Shown here piece by piece: positions 8,780 to 16,575 of a stretch of 47,242 nt of DNA. The DNA is taken from NCBI RefSeq assembly GCF_009766085.1, contig NZ_LMUF01000012.1:1-47242 (forward strand), read 5' to 3'. The notes under the pieces are model-generated. The model was given only the letters and a program-made list of their open reading frames with translations. It was not told the DNA's origin and ran no database searches. The translations under genes and the position numbers were made by a program. Source of the stretch: Burkholderia sp. S171 (GTDB lineage Bacteria > Pseudomonadota > Gammaproteobacteria > Burkholderiales > Burkholderiaceae). The stretch's first letter is position 1. Each line of letters starts with the position of its first letter.

Positions 8780-9096
8780 CGCGACTTGGTCAGACGAGTC
8801 GATCGCGGCGAGTACAGTGATCATCGCCAGCAATTGTCGGCCATTTCCGGGCGCCGGTTGACAACGCGCTGACAAACATTTGCGCCATCTGCTTGTTTCG
8901 GGATGCGCGAGCCGCCATGCAGCGAGTCGATCAGCGCACGGACAGGCTCGGAGAATGGATGTGTGCAATGCTGACCCGACGGCACGCCAATGTGGTGGCC
9001 TGTGCCGTCGCCAACAAACTCGTGCAGATCGCATGGGCGGTGCTGACCAAACACCCTGAGTACGATGCCTCATGCCTAATCGGGCAAGCAACGTGA
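8780..9096 (+). pseudogene. IS110-family transposase remnant (C-terminal part)
   Basis: The plus strand encodes RTDRLGEWMCAMLTRRHAN followed by VVACAVANKLVQIAWAVL and EYDASCL, the typical C-terminal end of IS110-family DEDD transposases, in one frame from about 8920 to 9096. Earlier family blocks appear in other frames: KHLRHLLVSG near 8872-8900, and a block like GRQLAAWLG reads as RQLSAISG near 8828-8850. At least two frameshifts separate them, so it is non-functional. No element ends were found. The inverted repeat copy R2 begins exactly where this remnant stops. Confidence 0.65.
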
Positions 9097-9350
9097 CGTG
9101 CGCTTGCCCGTACCTGCACGGTCCAGGAAGGAGCTCCGTTGTAGAAGGCGACTACCTGACGTCACCCGGATCGGCCAACGGAAATGCATACACCTTTCGC
9201 CGGCGCTGCTTGTCCTTCGCCTACGCATGTGGGTTGCGACGGCGTTTCGTCTGACCAAGAATGAATATGCCAGCAACGAAAGGGCGTTCGTCGAGAGCAC
9301 TCAGATCTGTTGATTTGTCGCAACGAGCCAAATCTGCATTGCCACAGTTG
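9084..9350 (+). repeat. Inverted repeat R2, partner of R1
   Basis: Plus-strand copy of the DUF4148 upstream region, matching 5505-5775 in reverse complement. Conserved blocks include GCAACGTGACGTGCGCTTGC, ATCGGCCAA, CTACGCATGTGGGTTGCGAC, GACCAAGAATGA and TTGTCGCAACGAGC. After the repeat, near 9390, TTTTCATCACGATCATGACC faintly resembles the start of the DUF4148-like gene, so a gene remnant may follow. One frame in both copies encodes a similar peptide (CIHxSPALxVxRxRMxVAT), which may be chance or an unannotated short gene. Confidence 0.65.
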
Positions 9351-9460
9351 GAGATCGAGAATGCCTTCCAAAGAGAACAGGCTACTTCTTTTCATCACGA
9401 TCATGACCTGATCGTAGGTGGCTCGTCTGGGCCGTTTTAGAAAGGGGAAGAGAGTTTGGG

Positions 9461-9482
9461 TAATTTGGTGCCCACCAAATTA
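9461..9482. promoter_or_regulatory. Operator-like palindrome upstream of the lectin-repeat gene
   Basis: Perfect 10-base arms TAATTTGGTG and CACCAAATTA separated by CC, 163 bp upstream of the start at 9645. The size and symmetry fit a dimeric regulator site. A weak sigma-70-like pair (TTGAAG near 9510, ATATAA about 18 bp later) lies between it and the gene. Confidence 0.45.
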
Positions 9483-9644
9483 TTGCGAATACCACAGTGG
9501 CCAAACCATTGAAGGCTTGCAGCCGGCAGCACATATAAGCGACCGAGTTTCCCTACGGAGTTCAAGCGGTGGCTGGAAGAACCCTATTTCGCGAAGGAGT
9601 GCGCAATATGAGGCTGATCACAATCCTTTTTCGAGGAGATATCC

Positions 9645-11462
9645 ATGACAAATATGAAAACGCTCACCTGCGGCACGCGCGCACGCCAGAACGCCAAGAT
9701 TATCCAAAGCGTCGCGCCGCAAATTATTCCAACCCCTGAGCCGGCCGAGGGATTCGGCTACATCATCCCCATGAAGACGCTGGGTGAGCTGCACACTTCT
9801 GACTGGACGGCACCCGCCGGGATGTCGCCTGATGCTGTCAGCCAGCTAAAGGCCATTTCATTAGCCGAGAAGATGGTCAAGCTGAAGGACCCGCTCTTTA
9901 GCGGGACGCTGGTCTTCGTCCGCCTCATCTTCACCATTGGCGGCCAAGCCAATAGCCTTTCGGTTAGCGAGGCTGATACCTACACCGCGATCGACTTCGC
10001 CCGCCGCGCCGTCATCCCTATCACGCAGTACGCGAGCCAGTACGGGCCAAATAGCGTCGTTGTAAAGCCGGATCCTCTGACAGCGCCGGTGACCATCCAG
10101 AACGCGCAGTATAACGATGACACCCTTCGGGACTGGATCAAGACGATCGTCACCCAGAATCAGCTGGATACGAAGACCACCTGTCTTGTTTTTCTGAATC
10201 CCGAGGGGGTAGTGAACACCTCCGGAGCTATCGCCCAGGGAACCGGCGGCTATCACGATATGGGAGAGGTTCCCTACGTCTTTGCCAACGTCGCCGGCCA
10301 GAATTTCACCCTCGGCGATCCGGGATGGCAGTTTGCCGGCCACCTGAGCCACGAGATCGCCGAGATGGTCGTCGACTCCAAACCCAACGGCAATCCCGAA
10401 GTCTGCGACCAGTGCGGTCCGAACTGCGCAAGCACCTGGCTGAACTACTTCACTGAAGACAGCGTCTACATCGCGACCACGCAAGCTTTTCCGCCGCCCT
10501 TCACCTATGGCTTTTTCATTAACGGCATCGTCAGTCCAACCTATGTAGGACCATGCCCGCCAGCCCTATCGATATCGGATCAGAAATTAGCATGCAGTTA
10601 TGCCCCACCGGCTCATCCGCTTGGCATGTCGACCGCGATGGCACCGGCATCGGCTGGACGCACGGGGAATCTCTTCGTCTTCACGGTCGCCGCCAACGGC
10701 AGAATCCTCTTCAATCAGATCGCACCCGGCGGTGCCTGGGTCGGCGTGCAAGAGATCCCCGGCGGCTTTATCACCGACGCGCCTGTTGCTGCTGGCATGC
10801 AGGGGACTACTCTCTTCGTCTTCGCCAAGGACACCCAGGGTCAGCTGCACTTCACGCAAGCACTTCAGGGCGGCGCTTTTGCCGCCTGGGAGGCAGTGCC
10901 GGGTGCGATAAAGACATCGCTGGCGCCAGCTTGCGCGGGCCGCACCGGCAATCTCTTCGTCTTCGCCGTGGAGGCTAGCGGCCAGATCGTCTTCAACCAG
11001 ATCGCGCCTGGCGGCAATTTCGTAGGCTGGCAGGCGATGCCTGGCGCTATGGCTACCGCCGCTGCAGTCGCCGCGGGCATGCAGGGCAATACTTTGTTCG
11101 TCTTCGCGAAGGACCAAATCGGCCAACTACATTTCACGCAGGCTCCGCAGGGCGGCGCCTTTGCGGCATGGCAGGCAGTGCCCGGCGGACTGGTCACGCC
11201 TGCTGCCCCGGCGTCGGCTGGCCGGGCAGGTAATCTGTTCGTCTTCGCCGAGAAGAACGACGGTAGCATCGCCTTCAACCAGATCGCTCCGGGTGGCCCG
11301 TTTATCGGCTGGCAAACGATTCCTGGCGTTCTCATCACTGACGCTCCAACCGGTGCCGGAATGCAGGGAACGACCCTGTTCGTTTTCGCCAAAGACAAGC
11401 AGGGTGTCGTGCACTTCGTTGAAGCCCAGACTGGCGGCGCCTTCACCGGGTGGCAGGTCTAA
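9645..11462 (+). CDS. HExxE-motif protein with six lectin-like propeller repeats
   Basis: 605 residues with a strong ribosome site (GAGGAG). The N-terminal part (to about residue 320) contains SHEIAEMVVD (H236, E237, E240, D244), a motif resembling the SHELxEAxTDP signature of putative zinc peptidases, and a CDQCGPNC cluster soon after (C254, C257, C261) that could bind metal or form disulfides. Residues 330-605 are six blades of 46-48 residues alternating in two types: AGRTGNLFVF..FNQIAPGG and AGMQGTTLFVFAKD..LHFTQA.GGAF. The pattern with conserved W/F and NQIAPGG/GGAF turns resembles fucose-binding PLL/AAL-type propeller lectins. No signal peptide is visible, so export is unexplained. A hairpin terminator follows. 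It probably binds surface glycans; hydrolase activity is unproven. Confidence 0.75.
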   Translation: MTNMKTLTCGTRARQNAKIIQSVAPQIIPTPEPAEGFGYIIPMKTLGELHTSDWTAPAGMSPDAVSQLKAISLAEKMVKLKDPLFSGTLVFVRLIFTIGGQANSLSVSEADTYTAIDFARRAVIPITQYASQYGPNSVVVKPDPLTAPVTIQNAQYNDDTLRDWIKTIVTQNQLDTKTTCLVFLNPEGVVNTSGAIAQGTGGYHDMGEVPYVFANVAGQNFTLGDPGWQFAGHLSHEIAEMVVDSKPNGNPEVCDQCGPNCASTWLNYFTEDSVYIATTQAFPPPFTYGFFINGIVSPTYVGPCPPALSISDQKLACSYAPPAHPLGMSTAMAPASAGRTGNLFVFTVAANGRILFNQIAPGGAWVGVQEIPGGFITDAPVAAGMQGTTLFVFAKDTQGQLHFTQALQGGAFAAWEAVPGAIKTSLAPACAGRTGNLFVFAVEASGQIVFNQIAPGGNFVGWQAMPGAMATAAAVAAGMQGNTLFVFAKDQIGQLHFTQAPQGGAFAAWQAVPGGLVTPAAPASAGRAGNLFVFAEKNDGSIAFNQIAPGGPFIGWQTIPGVLITDAPTGAGMQGTTLFVFAKDKQGVVHFVEAQTGGAFTGWQV

Positions 11463-11487
11463 TCGGGATACAAAAGGGGCGATCTTA

Positions 11488-11527
11488 GGAGAGAGCGTGC
11501 AAAAGTGGGGTTCGCACGCTCTCCTTT
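11488..11527 (+). terminator. Rho-independent terminator after the lectin-repeat gene
   Basis: Inverted repeat GGAG(AG)AGCGTGC / GCACGCTCTCC with a 13-base loop, followed by TTT, starting 25 bp after the stop codon of the HExxE/lectin gene. Confidence 0.65.
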
Positions 11528-11652
11528 CGCATCCACCCCCTAATTTCTATCCAGTCCCACGCACCACATGTTGAGGTTCGTTAAGTGCGACGTGAGGTCG
11601 CGTAAGTCGTTGTTTTACCGTCTTCTGTTGGTTTGCACTGAATCCTGACCCC

Positions 11653-11751
11653 CTAGCGCGCGGCGAGCCATTCGAGCGCCGTCTCGAAATTCAGCAGATA
11701 GTAGAAGCGCCGCTGAAAATTGACTGGAGAGGTGAGAGTGAGAGATTCCAT
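11653..11751 (-). pseudogene. Possible transposase C-terminal scrap
   Basis: The minus strand reads MESLTLTSPVNFQRRFYY and continues LLNFETALEWLAAR to a TAG stop. The SPVxFxRR start is reminiscent of the C-terminal end of IS3-type OrfB transposases, but the match is short and the call is weak. The ATG lies inside the LexA-like palindrome at 11750-11779. Otherwise 11528-12306 holds no recognisable gene. Confidence 0.25.
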
Positions 11752-11756
11752 AAAGA

Positions 11757-11772
11757 CTGTATGTATATACAG
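11757..11772. promoter_or_regulatory. LexA (SOS) box-like palindrome
   Basis: CTGTATGTATATACAG fits the beta/gamma-proteobacterial LexA consensus CTGT-N8-ACAG with an AT-rich centre. It sits inside a longer perfect inverted repeat (11750-11779, 13-base arms, 4-base loop) and is followed on the plus strand by TATAAT at 11776-11781, so an operator overlapping a promoter is plausible. No SOS gene is visible on either side, so it may be the relic of a lost gene or, alternatively, a bidirectional hairpin. Confidence 0.45.
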
Positions 11773-12306
11773 TCTTTATAATACCAGCGCTGTCTGTCAT
11801 CGAAAATGTCTGCTCGCACTGCTGCGCGACGCCGGCCGCAATCATCACACTGCGACGGCACTTGATAAAGGCTGTGCCGATCCTGATGCCCTTCGAACGA
11901 GTGCGGCAGCAACGGTCTCTTCCGGCCGTTCTTTTTCCCGCGTCGTCTTGTAGATCGACGGCGGGGCGGCCGTTCGGAATAGCTCGTGGTTGCGTTGCTA
12001 AGAATGTCCGCAGACATGAAACTCGAATGAGTCATCTCGACCCACAACAGTCAGTTGTCACCGCGCGCCATCAATGGCCGCTTGCCTCTTACACCAGTCC
12101 CTCGACCGGAATGACCGCTGAGAAAGCTTCCAACTGCAATGGCCACTCAGGCTTCAGACGGGCCGCCAAAGTCACAGCTCGGTGGCACCAATGACGCCGC
12201 CCGAGGGAGTTGAATTTGGAGCCGCCCATTGCAGTCGGCTTGTTTGCCAATTCGATTGGTAAATATTGACTCACAAGCAGACGGTCTCTGACCTTGACAT
12301 CCCATA

Positions 12307-12333
12307 AGCCCGTCTAGGTTTGCTAGACGGGCT
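12307..12333. terminator. Strong hairpin, probable terminator
   Basis: Perfect 11-base arms AGCCCGTCTAG / CTAGACGGGCT with a 5-base loop (GTTTG). A long U tract is absent on both strands. It lies 174 bp beyond the 3' end of the kinase gene at 12507 (minus strand) and upstream of the NarL remnant, so it could end read-through transcripts. Confidence 0.45.
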
Positions 12334-12393
12334 GCTCCTCTTCCGGCTATTCTTTGCCGGAGTGACGTCCGAACGGCCGTGAAGGTAGCTGAA

Positions 12394-12490
12394 AGGGTGC
12401 CATCGCGTTAAAAATAGGGCTTGGAGCATATTGCGGTGCGCACGTACATCGGCCGCCTGCTCGGGCACTTCAATCTGCGCGACATCACGC
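12394..12490 (+). pseudogene. Remnant of a second NarL/LuxR response regulator
   Basis: The plus strand encodes AIALKIG (12399-12419), then after one extra base LEHIAVRTYIGRLLGHFNLR (12421-12480). This aligns with AIALKMGIEDITVRKYVSHLLAHFNLR of the intact regulator at 7810-8541, i.e. the LuxR helix-turn-helix. The rest of the gene is gone, and upstream blocks survive only as scraps with indels. It is tail-to-tail with the kinase at 12507, exactly as the intact pair is, so the second kinase has lost its regulator. Confidence 0.75.
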
Positions 12491-12506
12491 TCGGCCCCCC
12501 TTTGCG

Positions 12507-14369
12507 TCAACGATCCTTCGCGAGATTGAGATCTACCGGCGGTTGAGCGGCAAGATAGCGGCTGATTTCCACGAGCAAATCTTCCGGCGCGGAGGATTTG
12601 CGCAATAGCATGAACGGCTCGGGAAAATCGCGAAGCGCTTGATCAGACAGCAGCTCCCCGGTGATAAATGCAACAGGAATGGTGCCCGCCCAGGCGAAGT
12701 GGCGCCTGATCCGCCCGGCCACATCCTTGCCAGTCGCACTGTCACGCAGCCGGATATCGGTGACGATCAGATCCGGGATGCGGCTGTCATCGGCAAGGAT
12801 GGCTTCGAATCCCGTCATTGACTCCGCGGCGTACACGAGCGCTCCCGCGCGCGAAAAAAGCCGCCGCAGCCCTTCGAGGACGATCGGTTCATCGTCGCAT
12901 AGCAGAATGAACATGCCGCTGAGATCGGGCGCGCATACGTCGATATCTCGATCGTTCGCTTCAGCTGCCGGATTTAATGCCGATACCCTCGCGTAAAGCG
13001 AAAAATGCGACCCGCGCCCTTCGACCGACGCGAAACTCATGTCATGACCGTACAAAAGCCGGACCACGCGCTGCACGATCGACAGCCCTAGTCCCAGCCC
13101 TTTCGAACGGTCGCGTCCCGGATTGTTGATCTGATAATACTCGGCGAAAATCGCCTCCCGATGCGCGGGCGCGATGCCGATCCCGGTGTCCCATACGTCG
13201 ACGCGCAGCCGCTCCCCAAGTTGCACCCACCCCAGCACTACGCCGCCCGACGAGGTGTTTTTGATTGCATTTGATACGAGATTGGAGACGGCCCGCTTGA
13301 AGAGCGAACGGTCGGTCTCGATGAACGGCGGTCGAGCTCGCCTTCCCGCGATTCTGAAATCGATACCGCGCAACCGTGCCATCTCCCGGTGTTGCTCGAA
13401 AACTTCGGTTAACACATCATGCGCATTGACCGGCGTGAGGCGGGGAGCATACGATCCCAACTCGCTATAGTCCTGTATGTCCTTGAACATGGCGAGAATA
13501 TCGGACGCAGTCTCCTCGATGACATTGAGGTCTCGACCCACCGCGCGTTCGTCGCTGATGTTGGTCCGGGCACTGCGGATGAAAAGGTTGATGGCAGCGA
13601 GCGGCTGCTGGATATCGTGATACGCCGATGAAAAGAATCGCTCCTTCTCCCGTATCAGCTCTTGCATGCGCCGGTTCTGATCGTTGACCACGCGCGACGC
13701 CGCTTCAATGCGCGCCTTGGCCGCGCGCAAGGTACGCCGAAATATGAACTCGCGTCTCGCGCTTTGTTCGAGCGGGATACTGACGACCAAACCGATGACA
13801 TAGGTCATGGCTACCATCCCGCCGCGGTCAATAACCATCCCCGGGTGCACGCCGAAGCTCGCGCCGAAAGGCACAAAATAAAGCATCAGCAGAAAACTGA
13901 CCACGCATATCCCGATCAGCCACGCCGTCGTGATCGTTCTGAGCCGGAAGGCGCCGAATATCATGAACAGCGACAACGTCAGGATCGAGTAAACTTCGCG
14001 CCAAAGCACAACGCCAACGTAAATCTGCATCAATCTGAGGACGGCAAACCAGCCGCTGAGTGTCCAGATGCTGAGCAGCCCGACGGCCCAGCGCTCGTCG
14101 AATGCGCGTGGGGTCCAAAGCAGCACGGGGATCAGCATGCCGATCGATCCGAGGAATCTTACGAGAATGATTTCGTTGCGGTGCAGATGGGTGGGATCGA
14201 GCACATCCATCCGCCCGAGGTCATGGATGGAAAACACGATCCACAATCCGGTGAAGATTGTGATGGCCAACTTTCGCTGTCCGGAGAAGCGCCGCGCGTA
14301 GTCTTTTCGGAACGCACGTTCCAGAGCCGCCGATCTGAACCTGTGCACCACTAAGCTCGACGCTCTCAT
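12507..14369 (-). CDS. Membrane hybrid histidine kinase with C-terminal receiver (copy 2)
   Basis: 620 residues, paralogous to the kinase at 6006-7850 over its whole length. The N-terminal membrane sensor (about residues 35-200) has five or six hydrophobic segments, followed by a linker helix. HisKA carries H251 in SSAYHDIQQPL. The ATPase domain has N363/N367 (SNLVSNAIKNTS), DTGIGI at 394-399 and NPGRDRSKGLGLGLSIV. The C-terminal receiver (about 485-605) has D492/D493, acceptor D538 and a Lys in LLRKSS. All catalytic residues are present, so it is probably active. Its presumed partner regulator survives only as a fragment beyond its 3' end, leaving it an orphan that might instead signal through the NarL protein of copy 1. 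The sensor region is the most diverged part. Confidence 0.9.
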   Translation of the reverse strand: MRASSLVVHRFRSAALERAFRKDYARRFSGQRKLAITIFTGLWIVFSIHDLGRMDVLDPTHLHRNEIILVRFLGSIGMLIPVLLWTPRAFDERWAVGLLSIWTLSGWFAVLRLMQIYVGVVLWREVYSILTLSLFMIFGAFRLRTITTAWLIGICVVSFLLMLYFVPFGASFGVHPGMVIDRGGMVAMTYVIGLVVSIPLEQSARREFIFRRTLRAAKARIEAASRVVNDQNRRMQELIREKERFFSSAYHDIQQPLAAINLFIRSARTNISDERAVGRDLNVIEETASDILAMFKDIQDYSELGSYAPRLTPVNAHDVLTEVFEQHREMARLRGIDFRIAGRRARPPFIETDRSLFKRAVSNLVSNAIKNTSSGGVVLGWVQLGERLRVDVWDTGIGIAPAHREAIFAEYYQINNPGRDRSKGLGLGLSIVQRVVRLLYGHDMSFASVEGRGSHFSLYARVSALNPAAEANDRDIDVCAPDLSGMFILLCDDEPIVLEGLRRLFSRAGALVYAAESMTGFEAILADDSRIPDLIVTDIRLRDSATGKDVAGRIRRHFAWAGTIPVAFITGELLSDQALRDFPEPFMLLRKSSAPEDLLVEISRYLAAQPPVDLNLAKDR

Positions 14370-14949
14370 GACGATGCCCGATCAGGAATGTTGTCGTCCG
14401 CAAATACGGCAGCGTTTCATCCGCAACAGAATAGCAGCACGTCATTCGAGGAGGTATACACAAATGTAGCGGTATAAACGCGTTCTCCCCGCTTCCGCTA
14501 TCCACAACCTTCGCGGCCGGCAGGCATGTGCTTGGCGCTGTGCCCGAATAGTCAACAGGACGCCACAGCGCAGCGCCCGACGGCACAGACAGCGGCAACG
14601 GCCGTTCTGTCCGCGACGAAACCAAACATAATCGCTAAAACGCGTGCGCAGAGCATGCGTGACCTTCTCGATTCAGGACAGCCCGCAGGCTGCGCAAAAA
14701 GGGCGACCGTTACAGAGCAACAATGAGCATGTGGTTCGCCCGGCGACCGCAGTCGGCCACAGGGCTGGAACCTGAGGCATCACAACTGGGAAGATGCCTA
14801 GGCGTTGGCGCAGACGACAGCGCGATATAAGTGATCGCAGGACAAAGGTCCGTTAAGTGAGTGGAGCCGACGTTCGGATGTCCGTCTGAGGCAAGAGCGA
14901 ATGTCGCTTGCCGGCCGAATGGCGTCTCTTCAGCAAGTCCGTGTTTGGT
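14370..14949. other. Intergenic stretch, no gene recognised
   Basis: 580 bp upstream of kinase copy 2. Frames here are short and compositionally odd. An imperfect inverted repeat (GGCAA..GCGA/TCGC..TTGCC, 14890-14912) lies just beyond the 3' end of the gene at 14950 and could be a weak terminator. Confidence 0.4.
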
Positions 14950-15459
14950 CTAACGGAATGCGAACACAGATACAGCGATACTGAATACGGCCAAGCCGAC
15001 AAGGATCGCAAATGTGCGGGCCTGATGAGCGCGACGCCTTGCTACGCTACTTGCCTGCATATCGCTCTCGGATTGCCAGCCGACTAGGTGGCCGCCGGAA
15101 AGTACCGCGTATTCGTTGCGGTGCAAAGTTTGCTCCGTGAGATCCACGCCATCTGGATCGTAGTCGTGTCCATGAATTCTTCCGCCTTCTTCATCTGCCG
15201 TCACCACACTTGGCAAACGGTTGCCGAAGCCATCGCGAGTAACGCTGGGTCTGGAATGGCTGCCACCACCGCCCAGGCGACCACCAAAGCGAACGCCGCC
15301 GTCATCCCCAAAATGCGCACCTTCGCCGCCTTCTCCGCGACCACCGATCGCCATCGCATTAGCAGAAAACCAGAAGGAGGCCAGCAGGAACGTGAGCGTA
15401 AGTCCGTCAAGTAAGTGACGTCGGACTGCCGTCATTTTCATAGGCGTTCGTATCGGCAT
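14950..15459 (-). CDS. Glycine-rich membrane-anchored hypothetical protein
   Basis: About 169 residues if the ATG at 15459 is used; ATGs at 15441 and 15435 are equally possible and no start has a clear ribosome site. The N-terminus has a hydrophobic segment (LTFLLASFWFSANAMA) that looks like a signal peptide, then a Gly-rich stretch (GGRGEGGEGAHFGDDGG). A polar region follows, with HGHDYDPDGVDLTEQTLHR, then a C-terminal membrane anchor (TFAILVGLAVFSIAVSVFAF) ending in Arg. The product is therefore probably periplasmic and tethered. I do not recognise a family. Confidence 0.5.
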   Translation of the reverse strand: MPIRTPMKMTAVRRHLLDGLTLTFLLASFWFSANAMAIGGRGEGGEGAHFGDDGGVRFGGRLGGGGSHSRPSVTRDGFGNRLPSVVTADEEGGRIHGHDYDPDGVDLTEQTLHRNEYAVLSGGHLVGWQSESDMQASSVARRRAHQARTFAILVGLAVFSIAVSVFAFR

Positions 15460-15473
15460 CGAGTTTTTAGGAT

Positions 15474-15526
15474 TGTCGACGATTCGTGTGGCGGTGTCGA
15501 ACGTCTCATTGTGGCCGAACCCGGCC
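15474..15526 (+). repeat. Copy A of a ~50-bp element shared with 26486-26538
   Basis: TGTCGAC, then GTGTCGAA.GTCTCA..GTGGCCGA, occurs here and again at 26486 in the same orientation with the same spacing. The shared sequence resembles mobile-element end material. The two copies lie either side of the accessory region (small-gene cluster, integrase remnant, candidate defence operon). Confidence 0.4.
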
Positions 15527-15539
15527 GCAGCCACGCGAG

Positions 15540-15579
15540 CTTGTGTCAAACTCTATTGTCTTGTGTCGAACTCTATTGT
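15540..15579 (+). repeat. 20-bp tandem duplication
   Basis: CTTGTGTCAAACTCTATTGT is followed immediately by CTTGTGTCGAACTCTATTGT: two copies differing at one base, in the non-coding stretch between the hypothetical genes at 14950 and 15640. Confidence 0.85.
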
Positions 15580-15639
15580 TCATTCACAGATACCCACTAT
15601 CCGTTACTGGACTGCTTTTGCGCCATCGGCTTTTCCGAT

Positions 15640-16182
15640 TCACTTTGGGTTGCTCGCATGTTCCTCATCGTCTTCCATACGAAGGAGCACATAGCCGGTA
15701 AATGTCGAGCCGTCGGGTGCTGTCCAGAATTCTTGAACCGATTCTTTCGTTGAATTTTTATGCATAACGTACGAGGCGGGGGCACGGAAACAAACATAGT
15801 CAAACGGGACACGAGAATCCGCCATGAACACGATCGACGTCACGTCGATCTCATTCGGTGTGACGTCGATCAGTTGCCCGTCAGGTCGTTCCCAAACGGC
15901 GTGGTGAATCGCCTGATAGTGCGAGTCCGGCCGAATCCAGATTGCCCATCCAAATATCGCTCTTCCCCCGTTTTTGGCGACCACATTCCGAACGTTGAAC
16001 CAACACTTTACAGGGCGCGATTCGGGATCGGGCTGGACTGCGACATGACTCGGTAGCGTGTCGACATATTCGGCCTTCGCAACGGTCCGATTCTGGCGAA
16101 CTGCGAAGTTGCTTCTCAGTGACTCAGCCAGCAAATCGACTTTATGGTCATCTGCCGCCGGGACTTTATATGTTGGTTCCAT
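15640..16182 (-). CDS. Hypothetical protein, last gene of the small-gene cluster
   Basis: 180 residues, cytoplasmic by composition. The centre reads GWAIWIRPDSHYQAIHHAVW followed by ERPDGQLIDVTP, a pattern I associate with widespread uncharacterised proteins that have a W-rich core with conserved His residues. H-x-A-V-W and DVTP may form a binding site. The C-terminal half has FDYVCFRAP and a short EFW motif. It is the largest and most downstream product of the minus-strand cluster. The function is unknown. Confidence 0.6.
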   Translation of the reverse strand: MEPTYKVPAADDHKVDLLAESLRSNFAVRQNRTVAKAEYVDTLPSHVAVQPDPESRPVKCWFNVRNVVAKNGGRAIFGWAIWIRPDSHYQAIHHAVWERPDGQLIDVTPNEIDVTSIVFMADSRVPFDYVCFRAPASYVMHKNSTKESVQEFWTAPDGSTFTGYVLLRMEDDEEHASNPK

Positions 16183-16213
16183 CGTTTTCGCGGTTGAAAG
16201 TTATCGTTTCCTG

Positions 16214-16489
16214 TTTTCCGTTGTTACTGATTGCTGGTTCGCGTGCTACGCATCCACGTATACCGAACAACCGATGCCCCTATTAAGAACAGCACTCCGC
16301 ACGCTGCCAAAACGCAAATATTTTTCGTACTCGGGATGTCGAACCAGCCCATGCCTTGAGCGTATTTGATCAGCAGGAATTCAGCAAAATAACAGGTCGA
16401 CGCCAGGCAAATCGCCACACCGACAACGAATGCCAGCGGATCGGTCTTGAATGCCCTGATTGCACTGCAACTCATAGTGATCTTTTCCG
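16214..16489 (-). repeat. 276-bp duplicated segment, copy 1
   Basis: Nearly identical to 18195-18470 in the same orientation (constant offset of 1981 bp, six mismatches by eye, about 98%). The repeat spans the whole two-TM gene plus the CGGAAAA leader at one end and the downstream TTTTCCGTTGTT at the other, so a complete gene cassette was copied recently. Confidence 0.9.
16224..16475 (-). CDS. Two-TM small membrane protein (copy 1)
   Basis: 83 residues starting MSCSAIRAFKTD, with two hydrophobic segments (FVVGVAICLASTCYFAEFLL, and NICVLAACGVLFLIGASVV) and a basic C-terminus, giving a hairpin membrane topology. The start at 16475 is preceded by CGGAAAA. It differs from the second copy at 18205 at four of 83 residues (F/Y, V/A, I/M, N/D), with two silent changes. 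No family is recognised; small inner-membrane proteins of this sort occur in phage and plasmid modules. Confidence 0.65.
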   Translation of the reverse strand: MSCSAIRAFKTDPLAFVVGVAICLASTCYFAEFLLIKYAQGMGWFDIPSTKNICVLAACGVLFLIGASVVRYTWMRSTRTSNQ

Positions 16490-16575
16490 TGGTCAGGCCG
16501 GCGAGACGTCGAAATCGTCTGCCGGGTAGATTCCAGCGCGGGGTGAGTCCTTGCATGCCTTCGCCTTTATTCCGA

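Noticed and set aside
8696..9091. 131-aa minus-strand frame
   Set aside because: The plus strand here encodes recognisable IS110 transposase blocks, so this is its shadow.
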